38,872 bases of DNA from Bacteroidota bacterium (lineage in GTDB: Bacteria > Bacteroidota > Bacteroidia > Palsa-965): contig VBWE01000047.1 of NCBI GenBank assembly GCA_006218065.1, forward strand, positions 1 to 38,872. Reading direction: 5' to 3'. The stretch's first letter is position 1, and each line of letters starts with the position of its first letter. Made by a program: the position numbers and the translations under genes. A model generated the notes under the pieces. The model saw nothing but the letters and a program-made list of their open reading frames with translations, was not told the origin of the DNA and searched no databases. Below are positions 8,101-14,704 of the stretch, in pieces.

Positions 8101-9688
8101 CGAGTACGTCGTAATCCACCTGCTTGGCGCGGGCCAGCGTATAACTGAAGAGTTTATCCTTGACCGTGATTTCGTCGTCGGGAATATCGAACATGATAAA
8201 GCCCGCATTGGACAATGGAACCAGCGCCGGGCGTAAATTCTCGGGCGTGATTTTCCAGAAGCTGGCCAGTTGCAAAACGGTGAATGTCCGTACATCGCCG
8301 TTCTTCTTCACGAAGTCGCGGATACGGATCAGCGGGTGCACGGCATCCATGCCCTGGAGCTTATCGTACAGGTACTGGCGATAATAATTACTAGACTGGA
8401 ACTGCGCTTCACCGAGCGAACTGCCCGGCGTGGTTTGCAGGATGATCCGCGGTTCGTCCGTTTTCCAGACGATACGTTCCACATCGATATCCACCTGGTG
8501 GTAGGAATCGTAGTACGGTGTTGCCGTCGCCCCATCGCCGCTGCGGTACAGGACAACCTTATTGCTGTCGATGAAATATTTGAAATCGAGGCCGGGGTGG
8601 AAAATGGAATCTTTATCGAGGCTGAACCGCACCGAAGCATCCGGACAGGTCAAACGTTCTTTCGTAATCACAAAACTTTTCCCTTCCAGGCGGAGGAAGT
8701 CCTTGTTGTTGCGTTTGAAAACGACGAAAGCGCGGTTCTCTTTATTTCCCGAGCCGATAAAGCGTGCACCGACCTGCGTAAAACCGCCTTCAAAATCAAC
8801 ATTCGGGAAAAGCGACTTGATCTGGTAACGCTGCGAATACGATTCGAAACGCGGGTAACTCGCATTTTTATCGGAAGCGTCGGCCACTATTTTTTCGCTG
8901 AGCTTGCCGAGCAGCGGCTTTCCCTGGAAGTAATTTTTATTGTAGAATATGGCCGAATCCGCTTCGTAGCCGCCGCTTTTCAGGGTGATCCTGTAATTTT
9001 TCAGTTCGGCTTTCAGTTCCTCTTCCGGGATTCCGACGCGGCGCCAGTTTACTTTCCCGTTTTTCCCGACCCAGGTTCCGGTTGACGGGAAATACGTTCC
9101 CGAAGTATTGTAAATGATGGAACTGTCGCCTTTAGCTAAGCATTTCAGCGTGAGCGAACCGAATTTCACCATGGGTACGCTGTCGCAGATGATCATCCAG
9201 TTGGCGTTATCCGCTTTCCACAAAGTCGTCTGCGATTTGTAAAACGTATTGTCGGCAAAAAGCGTTTCGCTCATGGCCAGGTAATCCGCAAAATATTTAT
9301 TCGATTTACCGGCTGCCAGCTTATCGAAGCAGATCTGCCAGTCGTTCCAGCTTCCGCCGGAAAGATTATTGTCCACGAAGGATTTGACCGCGTTCAGGTA
9401 GTTGCGGAACTCGGGCGTAGGCTTGAAACGCCGTTTGAGCATCTGGTTGCAGTTGCGGTAGATGTACTGCTTTTTATAATCGTCTATTTTATTGGTAATC
9501 CAGTAGAGTTTGCTGAATTCCTCGACGTAATCTTTTCCTTCTTTTTTCTCGGCAGACTCAAAATAGCTTTGCAGTTCCTCGATAAACTTTACCGGGTCTT
9601 CGCTGAAACTTTTGATTTGTGACTGGGCCTGCAGGGCGGGGATTCCGCTGCAAAGCAATACCAGGGTTACAATCGCCTTCCTTATCAT
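5195..9688 (-). CDS. Very large secreted protein of unknown function (1497 aa)
   Basis: Begins with a clear signal peptide (MIRKAIVTLVLLCSGIPALQA, cleavage before Q-S). The mature part is about 1475 aa, rich in beta-strand-like alternation with many Asp/Lys/Tyr/Phe, no internal transmembrane helices, and a Lys/Glu-rich then Gly-rich end (GEPGDGGGN). Residues about 840-1200 contain serial short strands (KGDVIIEKNAHM, GKVVLAANNQFLVFDGTTQL) that loosely resemble stacked beta-sheet (OstA/LptA-like) folds; this is an impression only. No T9SS tail, lipobox or catalytic motif was found. Its ATG overlaps the prmA stop by four bases (ATGA), so it is translationally coupled to prmA, with plsY downstream. 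I do not recognise a characterised family. Confidence 0.85.
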   Translation of the reverse strand: MIRKAIVTLVLLCSGIPALQAQSQIKSFSEDPVKFIEELQSYFESAEKKEGKDYVEEFSKLYWITNKIDDYKKQYIYRNCNQMLKRRFKPTPEFRNYLNAVKSFVDNNLSGGSWNDWQICFDKLAAGKSNKYFADYLAMSETLFADNTFYKSQTTLWKADNANWMIICDSVPMVKFGSLTLKCLAKGDSSIIYNTSGTYFPSTGTWVGKNGKVNWRRVGIPEEELKAELKNYRITLKSGGYEADSAIFYNKNYFQGKPLLGKLSEKIVADASDKNASYPRFESYSQRYQIKSLFPNVDFEGGFTQVGARFIGSGNKENRAFVVFKRNNKDFLRLEGKSFVITKERLTCPDASVRFSLDKDSIFHPGLDFKYFIDSNKVVLYRSGDGATATPYYDSYHQVDIDVERIVWKTDEPRIILQTTPGSSLGEAQFQSSNYYRQYLYDKLQGMDAVHPLIRIRDFVKKNGDVRTFTVLQLASFWKITPENLRPALVPLSNAGFIMFDIPDDEITVKDKLFSYTLARAKQVDYDVLDFRSKVQPGTANASLNLLNNDLTIFGVKEVALSDSQNVVVFPAEDKLILKKNRNFTFQGSIMAGRFDYYGKQFLFDYDAFKLKLDNVDSVRIWVDGDKPDPNDPKGRPIQVKVKSVIENLNGELLIDLPANKSGLKPYAKYPTFTSNKESFVYYDRPTIHKSVYKRDDFYFKLDPFTIDSLDNFSNEGLKFLGTFKSAGIFPEMRDTLRLMPDYSLGFDRKSPPAGLANYGSKAKFNNTFHLSNQGLHGEGSIDYLTSHVESNDFLFFPDEVNGVAQVFDMKEQKGGKTEYPNVKGENVQLHYLPKRDNMQVTSKEKKFSMYDGSSSFGGTLTLTPQELSGNGLLEFATAEMDSKDMVFKQHVVDADTANFRLKALELAGLAFDTKNMNAHLDFEKREGEFKANGKGSIVEFPVNQYICYMDQFKWFMDKGEIELGGKPKPSQAEINIEGPEFISIHPKQDSLRFNAPRAKYDLKNYIISAEDVKKILVADAEIKPYKGDVIIEKNAHMKTLESAEITANAITRYHKLFNATVNIYAKKSYEAVADYAYIDENKGEQIIHFAKVTPDTSGQTYAEGSIADTAKFMLSPAFDYRGKVVLAANNQFLVFDGTTQLQHDCSIGKSRMKFKGEVDPLQIMIPVGEVPANEENVPVALGIMSTVDSTHIYSAFLSPQRARSDVKVITATGFLVFDKNSREYRISNKEKLVERSLPGNYIAFHTTNCTVTGEGKMNLGADLGQVVLMPIGNATNFSIADSTVFNMVMVVDFFFDDNCLEKMADAINANTALPPTDFSSTTFQRALTELMGKDKADKLITQYNLYGAPRKFPDELKYALFFNDLKMKWHQASKSYISVGKLGLGNINKNQINKFVDGKVQLERKRGGDVLHIYFELDGGNWYYFKYVNGVMTAISSNDAFNNIIKELKDEKRRKEAEKGGKPYRFILGNPADKGLFTKKMLRIEQSGEPGDGGGN

Positions 9689-10524
9689 ACGCCTCTTGTT
9701 TTTTCAAAATAAAGCATGCTCCAGTTGTTCCGCGAATTCCGGTCTTTGATGTGCAGGCCGGATGCCTGGGCTGCCGCGATCAGTTCATCTTCATCGGTAA
9801 CAAAAAATCCGCTGATGGCGAGCGCGCCTGCTTCGCTTAATGCTTCCGCATACCGGGAGATACTTTGGAGTAATACATTTTTATTGATGTTAGCTAAAAT
9901 TACTTCAAAGTTCCGGCCTTCGAGCAGGCGCTGGTCTCCTTTTTCAACAGGGAAATCAACGTTATTCCGCGAAGCATTTTCCCGGGCGTTTTCCACGGCG
10001 TTTTCTTCCACGTCAACGCCTTGGGCCGCAGCAGCGCCGAGCCGGAGCGCCAGGATACCGAGAACGCCTGTTCCGCAACCCATATCCATCAGCGTTTTCC
10101 CGGCAAGTTCCATTGTTAATAACTTTTCAACCATTAAACTGGTCGTTTCGTGGTGGCCGGTGCCGAACGACATGCGCGGCTCGATCAGCAGGTCGAATTC
10201 CACGCCATGATCCGGCTCATGAAACGGGGCGCGGATACGGCAACGGCCGGCGACGAGTACCGGTTCGAACTGGCTCTCCCAAACACTGTTCCAGTTTTGC
10301 GCGGGGATGGTGCGGCGGGTGTACGTTATCTGCGCCAACTGCTGGTCCCAGCCGGTGAGCGGCTGAAGCGCCTGTTCCGTAAAGTTTTCCGCGACGATAT
10401 AGGCTTTCAGGCCCTCTTTCGTTTCATCAAAACTCTCAAAACCCGATTCGGCCAGTTCGGTCATCAGGATATCGCCTGCGGGAATGCGGGGAGTGATTTT
10501 TATATCTAATTCTATATAGTCCAA
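9685..10524 (-). CDS. prmA: Ribosomal protein L11 methyltransferase PrmA
   Basis: A 279-aa class I SAM-dependent methyltransferase that trimethylates ribosomal protein L11. The N-terminal substrate-recognition part (MDYIELDIKITP) matches Bacteroidota PrmA. The family signature GTGHHETT is at residues 121-128 and the SAM-binding MDMGCGTGVLGI at 146-157; a central LANINKN also fits. The first in-frame codon giving the expected N-terminus is TTG (10522-10524). Upstream in frame the codons are ATT, ATC, TAC, CGA and then TAA, so no ATG is available and a weak start is likely. The stop overlaps the next gene (ATGA). A palindromic repeat lies 20 bases upstream. Confidence 0.95.
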   Translation of the reverse strand: MDYIELDIKITPRIPAGDILMTELAESGFESFDETKEGLKAYIVAENFTEQALQPLTGWDQQLAQITYTRRTIPAQNWNSVWESQFEPVLVAGRCRIRAPFHEPDHGVEFDLLIEPRMSFGTGHHETTSLMVEKLLTMELAGKTLMDMGCGTGVLGILALRLGAAAAQGVDVEENAVENARENASRNNVDFPVEKGDQRLLEGRNFEVILANINKNVLLQSISRYAEALSEAGALAISGFFVTDEDELIAAAQASGLHIKDRNSRNNWSMLYFEKTRGV

Positions 10525-10543
10525 AATGATGTATCGTTAACTG

Positions 10544-10629
10544 ATTTCCGATTTGGGATTGTTGATTGCCGGTTTTAAGAAATTGTGCGGCTGGTTGTGC
10601 GCAATCGAAAATCGGAAATCCCAAATCGG
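10544..10629. repeat. Palindromic repeat, diverged member of the GCTGG-core family
   Basis: The arms ccgatttgggatt (10548-10560) and aatcccaaatcgg (10617-10629) are perfect reverse complements, and an alternative pairing uses atttccgattt. The core tgtgcggctggttgtgcgca (10584-10603) matches the core of the repeat at 22235-22380 (tgcgcgctggctggtgcgca) at about 14 of 20 positions and can fold the same way, with TGYGC pairing to GCGCA. It lies between the divergent prmA and TPMT-like genes. Confidence 0.75.
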
Positions 10630-10742
10630 CAATATAAAGTATGACGCACAAAACAACGCTTTGTTACGCTACCCAATTGGGCGCGGGCCGGGATTTTTTC
10701 CACAAGACGCACTGCATGAAGGAACCCGGAATAGCTTATTCG

Positions 10743-10750
10743 TAACTTTG
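10743..10750 (+). promoter_or_regulatory. Putative -7 box TAACTTTG for the TPMT-like gene
   Basis: A perfect TAnnTTTG match ending seven bases before the ATG at 10758. The usual spacing from box to transcription start would place the first nucleotide at or next to the start codon, so the transcript may be leaderless or nearly so. Confidence 0.5.
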
Positions 10751-10757
10751 GATAATC

Positions 10758-11348
10758 ATGACATTGCCTGCACTGGATAAAAATTACTGGAACGACCGCT
10801 ACCTGAACCGCGATGCTGCCTGGGATATCGGCTATCCGTCAGGGCCGCTCAAAGGGTATATCGATCGGCTTACGGATAAGAATACCAAAATACTTATCCC
10901 CGGCGCGGGGAATGCCTATGAGGCGGAATATCTTTGGAATCAAGGCTTTACCAATACGTACGTGATGGACATCGCGCCGGTGGCTTTGGAACAATTTCAC
11001 CAAAGAGTTTCCGCTTTCCCGGAAAAGCAGCTGATCTGCGATGATTTTTTCACACATGCGGAAACGTACGACCTCATTCTCGAACAAACCTTTTTTTGCG
11101 CGATCGATCCTGCCATTCGCCCCGCTTATGCCCGGAAAATGGCGGAATTGCTGAATCCCGGCGGAAAACTGGCCGGCGTGCTTTTCAATGATGCGCTGAA
11201 TACCGATAAACCGCCTTTCGGCGGAAGTCCGGCGGAATATGAACCGTATTTCAAGCCGTATTTCAACTTCGGGGTTTGGGAAAGCTGCCGGAATTCGATT
11301 GGTCCGAGGGAAGGAAGAGAGTGGTTTATGGTATTGAGTAAAAAGTGA
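10758..11348 (+). CDS. SAM-dependent methyltransferase, thiopurine methyltransferase (TPMT)-like family
   Basis: A 196-aa class I methyltransferase. The N-terminal signature YWNDRYLNRDAAWDIGYPSG is typical of TPMT-like proteins (PF05724). It is followed by the SAM-binding ILIPGAGNAYEAEYLWNQGF (about residues 46-65), the acidic strand end VMDIAP, and a PGGKLAGVLF strand. Family members methylate small thiol, thioether or halide-like substrates; the substrate here cannot be deduced. It stands divergently from prmA and upstream of an NlpC/P60 gene on the same strand. The ATG is supported by the near-adjacent -7 box and by the family N-terminus. Confidence 0.88.
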   Translation: MTLPALDKNYWNDRYLNRDAAWDIGYPSGPLKGYIDRLTDKNTKILIPGAGNAYEAEYLWNQGFTNTYVMDIAPVALEQFHQRVSAFPEKQLICDDFFTHAETYDLILEQTFFCAIDPAIRPAYARKMAELLNPGGKLAGVLFNDALNTDKPPFGGSPAEYEPYFKPYFNFGVWESCRNSIGPREGREWFMVLSKK

Positions 11349-11434
11349 AGTAAGTACTTTAATATAATGATTTTGAATATTTTAAGTAAATATAAATTGG
11401 CCAGAATACGCTGTACACGGGCTCCGGGTTCTTC

Positions 11435-11455
11435 GGGCGATTCGGTGAATCGCCC
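11435..11455. repeat. REP-like hairpin inside the 5' end of the NlpC/P60 gene
   Basis: gggcgattc / gaatcgccc form a perfect 9-bp stem around the loop ggt, followed by cctacag. In reverse complement it reads CTGTAGGGGCGATTCACC..., the same type as the GTAGGGGCGA...TCGCCCCTAC palindrome at 35141-35175 beside the RAYT gene. The element is in frame with the downstream gene and supplies its candidate GTG start from the loop. Confidence 0.7.
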
Positions 11456-12008
11456 CTACAGTATCCGGAAAGCGGTTTTTGTGCTGCTGGCCTCTTTTAT
11501 TCTTTCCTGTCCGTTTGCTTCCGGGCAGACGGATACTTTAAAGGCTGTGCCGGTTCCTGTGATCACCGACAGTTTGCGGAATTATTACAGCCGCTTCGGG
11601 CTTTTCCCGGATTCGGCGGAAAGCCGGGTATTGTATTATCATGTCCACGACTGGCTGGGGACACGGTACCTGCGCGGCGGGCATACCAAAAAAGGGATCG
11701 ATTGCTCGGGGTTTGTAGCAAAAATGTATGGCAACAGTTACGGGCTTCTTCTGCAGGGCGGCTGCAGTAATCTTTTCCCGCTGACCGATACCGTCTCCAA
11801 AAAAAATCTCCGCGAAGGCGATATGGTCTTCTTTAAAATCAAGAAAGGACGAATATCACATGTCGGTATCTATCTCGGCAACAACAAGTTTGCTCACGCT
11901 ACGGTACACGGCGGCGTGATGATCAACGACCTGGACGAGGCCTATTACCGGAAATACTACTATTCCGCAGGCCGGCTGAAGGAAAGCTGTAAGAGGAAGG
12001 TCCTTTGA
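11445..12008 (+). CDS. NlpC/P60-family cell-wall peptidase (C40), secreted
   Basis: The NlpC/P60 domain hydrolyses gamma-D-Glu-diaminopimelate-type bonds in peptidoglycan stem peptides. Numbering from GTG 11445 (187 aa), the catalytic Cys is C87 in GIDCSGF, the His is H139 in RISHVGIYLGNNKFAHA, and H151 is the likely third polar residue. A signal peptide (SIRKAVFVLLASFILS, cleavage near ASG-Q) precedes it. The start is uncertain. The frame is open from an ATG at 11367, but that would put about 34 residues before the signal peptide. GTG 11445 gives a normal signal peptide yet lies in the loop of a REP-like hairpin. Insertion of the repeat may have replaced the original start region. Confidence 0.88.
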   Translation: MNRPYSIRKAVFVLLASFILSCPFASGQTDTLKAVPVPVITDSLRNYYSRFGLFPDSAESRVLYYHVHDWLGTRYLRGGHTKKGIDCSGFVAKMYGNSYGLLLQGGCSNLFPLTDTVSKKNLREGDMVFFKIKKGRISHVGIYLGNNKFAHATVHGGVMINDLDEAYYRKYYYSAGRLKESCKRKVL

Positions 12009-12015
12009 ACCAATA

Positions 12016-12139
12016 AGAGAAGCTCTGCAAGCAAGGAGTTCGAGGCGGGTGAATAGCTGAAAAGCGCAGTCTGCCTTCGTAAATGAGCATTTTCAGCTAT
12101 TCGCCCAACGATGAAATCCGCCGTTTTCAGAGCTTCTCT
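12016..12139. repeat. Nested palindromic element at a convergent junction
   Basis: The outer arms agagaagctctg (12016-12027) and cagagcttctct (12128-12139) are perfect. Inner arms gggtgaatagctgaaaa (12047-12063) and ttttcagctattcgccc (12090-12106) pair with one G-T. The central part begins gcgcag. It follows the NlpC/P60 stop and precedes a separate strong terminator, so it is not needed as a terminator itself. Its layout resembles the other nested palindromes of this window. Confidence 0.78.
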
Positions 12140-12146
12140 GAAACAA

Positions 12147-12176
12147 GAAAGCCCTTCGGATAACCGAAGGGCTTTC
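12147..12176 (-). terminator. Intrinsic terminator, probably bidirectional
   Basis: gaaagcccttcgg (12147-12159) and ccgaagggctttc (12164-12176) form a perfect 13-bp GC-rich stem with a four-base loop. On the minus strand it is followed by a modest T-rich run (cttgttt). It lies 24 bases past the stop of the membrane protein gene at 12201 and could also stop readthrough from the plus-strand NlpC/P60 gene. Confidence 0.8.
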
Positions 12177-12200
12177 ACATTTCCTGCGAAAAATCGCTGG

Positions 12201-12704
12201 TTACTTCATATGTTTCAGGTTCAGGCCGTAGAGGACCACGAACAAAATCGGCAGTACGAATGTGCTTGCGATCATCATGCCGCCTTCCATAGCGTAGCCT
12301 GTTCCAAGCAGAACGATAGCTGCGATGGGAGCGCCGAGTTCACCGGCAACATAAACATAGAAACCTGTTTTCTTAAGTTTCCACATCATAACCGATCCTA
12401 CGATGCAAAGGAGAGCGCAGATAATACCAACGATCAGGTAAGTACCAAAATTAGCGGCTACTTTATCAACTTCGGACATAGCTTTGCTCATTTCTGCCGA
12501 TGCTGCGCTTCCGCTTTCGCCAGCTGACTCGGCCATAGCTGCGCCCAGGTTGCCCATTGCTTCGGCTCCTGATGATACTACTGAAAGTGCTGCCTTTGCA
12601 AGAAAAAGCATGACAATTGCGATACCGCTTCCTACCCATGTGAGAATGCAAAGCACTGTCAGAAGAGTCGGTCTTGCCGGTGCAGCGTTAGCTTGTTGTT
12701 CCAT
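12201..12704 (-). CDS. Small four-helix membrane protein of unknown function
   Basis: A 167-aa protein with hydrophobic segments at about residues 14-38, 92-112, 118-138 and 142-162. The first two are separated by a loop of about 50 residues rich in Ala, Ser, Glu and Met (VVSSGAEAMGNLGAAMAESA...), likely an amphipathic helix. The N-terminus (MEQQANAAPARPTLL) is polar. I do not recognise the family. Codon choice looks different from its neighbours (many CTT, GCA, GCT), and the leader is almost free of G, both suggestive of efficient translation. A strong terminator lies 24 bases downstream. It is a stand-alone transcription unit, separated from the M61 gene by 147 bases. Confidence 0.75.
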   Translation of the reverse strand: MEQQANAAPARPTLLTVLCILTWVGSGIAIVMLFLAKAALSVVSSGAEAMGNLGAAMAESAGESGSAASAEMSKAMSEVDKVAANFGTYLIVGIICALLCIVGSVMMWKLKKTGFYVYVAGELGAPIAAIVLLGTGYAMEGGMMIASTFVLPILFVVLYGLNLKHMK

Positions 12705-12746
12705 AGTTGTTCTTTTTTGGTTGTTGGTTTAGATTGGTTGGTTTTG
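12705..12746 (-). promoter_or_regulatory. A/C-rich, G-depleted 5' leader
   Basis: Read on the coding strand, the 42 bases before the ATG at 12704 contain a single G and consist of CCAACC/AAACC/AACAACC words. Such a leader cannot form stable structure. With no Shine-Dalgarno present, A-rich unstructured leaders are known to favour translation in Bacteroidota. No perfect -7 box was found upstream, so the transcript start is unknown. Confidence 0.4.
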
Positions 12747-12851
12747 AATCTGACTGCTAAACAAGCCCTTTTTATACAGTTTTCAAATAGGTAGGTGTTA
12801 GGACTTATTAACAACTACAAAATCTGTTGATATACAATGATTTATTGTCGT

Positions 12852-14588
12852 TTAGAAGCTGGAAACGGTACGTTTTCCACACCAGTTTTGCCAGGAATCG
12901 GTTTGCACGACACTCATTTGGTCGGCTTTTTCGACTTTACAGACCGGGTAAAACGTCTTTTCGGCGATTTCCAGTTTCAGTACCTGGACTTTCCCGGCGG
13001 AAGAAATGACGAGTTCAGCGGGCCGTTTTCCAAAATAGCGCAGCCATTCCGCCAGGTCGGCTTTTACCGGCATACCGTTTACCCCGAGAATGTCGTCGTT
13101 CAGCGCCAGGCCGGCTTTTTCGGCCGGTGAGCCGGGATAAACAGCCGTTACCCGGGTAATTCCGCCCGGTTCGGCTACTTTAAAGCCGAAATAATGCTCC
13201 TGCAGTTTCGATGACGGCCGCATCACCAGCTTATGCCCGATATACGCAAGCGCATCTTCCAGCGCAGGCGTGTAATCGGAAGCGGCATTGATGTAGCTAT
13301 CGAACAAATCCGTAAAATCGGTACCGGATACTTTTTCCAGCAGGGCTTTATAGTCGGCTTCGGTGTAGCCTTTACCTTTTTTCGCGAAGTCTTCGTAAAG
13401 CAGGCGCATTACGTCATCCAGCGACGAATCGTTGTTCGTGGCCCGGCGGATGCGGATATCCGTTATAAAAGCGAGCAGGCATCCTTCGTCGTAAATGGAC
13501 GTTTTGCGGCCCGGCGCACCGGGAACGTACCCGTCGAGCCAGGTATCGAAGGAACTGTCGGCTACCGACAGGTTGTACCGGCCGGGATTATCGTAATGTT
13601 TCTGCAGGCGTTCTTCAAAAGTGGGCCAGTATTCCTCTTCCGAAAAAACGGTGGAACGCAAAAGCATCAGGTCGCCGTAATAAGTCGTTACGCCTTCGCA
13701 AACGTAACCGGAGCGCGAATAGTTTTCTTTCGTGAAATCGTAAGGCAGCATCTCGGCGGGACGAATGCTTTTGATGTTCCAGGCGTGGAAAAGTTCGTGC
13801 GAACTTACACCGAGCAGGTCGTGGTAAACATCCGTCATCAGTTTATAACCGGGCCCGAGCGCGATCACGGTAGAATCCACGTGTTCCACGCCATGGTAAA
13901 AACGGAAAGGCACGACCTGGAAAAAGAAATGGTACGCATGCGTGGGACACGATGAGCGAAACAGCATCATCTGCTCGTTCACGAAAATAAAAAAGTCCGC
14001 AATCAGTTTTCCCCAGTCGGGTTTGCATTCGCCCTGGAACCAGAGGTGGAATTCCACGCCGTCGAGCACAAACCACTGGTGTTTCAACGTGGCGCTGCAG
14101 ATGAGCGGGCTGTCGGCCAGCCGGTCGAAATCCGGCGCGACGAGCGTGCGTTTGTCTTTTTTCGTAAGCGCGCAGGCGATCTCGTAATCTTCGGGCAGCA
14201 CGAATTCGAGCACATGCTCCTCTCCCATCCGCTCCGGCACATACACGCAGCAGTTCACCGGGTTCATGTAAAGCTGGAACTCGTCGAGATACGTCGAGCC
14301 CGCGTTGAGATCGGTAGCGAAGTATTCGTAACAAACCCGGACCGTGGAAACGCCTTTGCAGGAAACCGACCAGCAGTCTTTGGTTATTTTGGTATGCTGC
14401 AGCGCATTTCCTTTTTCGTCGGAAACGCGGAACCCGCGCACGTTCTTCGCAAAATTACCAAGCTCATAACGGCCGGGGCGCCAGGACGGAAGCTGGATGA
14501 GCAGCGCATCTCCTTTTACTTTGCCGATGGTACATTCGAACGAAATATAATGCTGCTGCGGATTGGTGTAGGATACTTTGTAGTGCAT
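12852..14588 (-). CDS. M61-family metallopeptidase with C-terminal PDZ domain
   Basis: A 578-aa protein from ATG 14588 (MHYKVSYTNPQQHYI). The N-terminal beta domain contains LLIQLPSWRPGRYELGNFA, typical of M61 (glycyl aminopeptidase-like) proteins. The zinc site HELFH is at residues 264-268 (H264, E265, H268) followed by AWNIKSIRP, the M61 signature. A PDZ domain near residues 480-560 contains YPGSPAEKAGLALNDDILGV. There is no signal peptide, so the site is probably cytoplasmic. M61 enzymes remove N-terminal Gly or Ala; the natural substrate is unknown. An upstream TTG at 14615 is rejected because it lies within the -7 box at 14613-14620. It is divergent from the rsmH-like gene. Confidence 0.93.
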   Translation of the reverse strand: MHYKVSYTNPQQHYISFECTIGKVKGDALLIQLPSWRPGRYELGNFAKNVRGFRVSDEKGNALQHTKITKDCWSVSCKGVSTVRVCYEYFATDLNAGSTYLDEFQLYMNPVNCCVYVPERMGEEHVLEFVLPEDYEIACALTKKDKRTLVAPDFDRLADSPLICSATLKHQWFVLDGVEFHLWFQGECKPDWGKLIADFFIFVNEQMMLFRSSCPTHAYHFFFQVVPFRFYHGVEHVDSTVIALGPGYKLMTDVYHDLLGVSSHELFHAWNIKSIRPAEMLPYDFTKENYSRSGYVCEGVTTYYGDLMLLRSTVFSEEEYWPTFEERLQKHYDNPGRYNLSVADSSFDTWLDGYVPGAPGRKTSIYDEGCLLAFITDIRIRRATNNDSSLDDVMRLLYEDFAKKGKGYTEADYKALLEKVSGTDFTDLFDSYINAASDYTPALEDALAYIGHKLVMRPSSKLQEHYFGFKVAEPGGITRVTAVYPGSPAEKAGLALNDDILGVNGMPVKADLAEWLRYFGKRPAELVISSAGKVQVLKLEIAEKTFYPVCKVEKADQMSVVQTDSWQNWCGKRTVSSF

Positions 14589-14612
14589 ATCGGCGTATGG
14601 ATTGCTTCCGTC

Positions 14613-14620
14613 CAAAAATA
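14613..14620 (-). promoter_or_regulatory. Putative -7 box TATTTTTG for the M61 peptidase gene
   Basis: On the minus strand TATTTTTG is a perfect TAnnTTTG match, 24 bases upstream of the ATG at 14588. It fixes that ATG as the start, since a start at 14615 would precede transcription. Confidence 0.55.
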
Positions 14621-14692
14621 TCCATTAAATGAGAACGATCACATCCCGGTAAGAAGAATAGTATTCACATCGCATCGTTGATTAGAATTCAA

Positions 14693-14700
14693 TAGTTTTG
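14693..14700 (+). promoter_or_regulatory. Putative -7 box TAGTTTTG for the rsmH-like gene
   Basis: A perfect TAnnTTTG match ending only four bases before the ATG at 14705, which predicts a leaderless transcript. It lies about 75 bases from the divergent M61 -7 box, so the two promoters share one short regulatory region. Confidence 0.5.
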
Positions 14701-14704
14701 CGTT

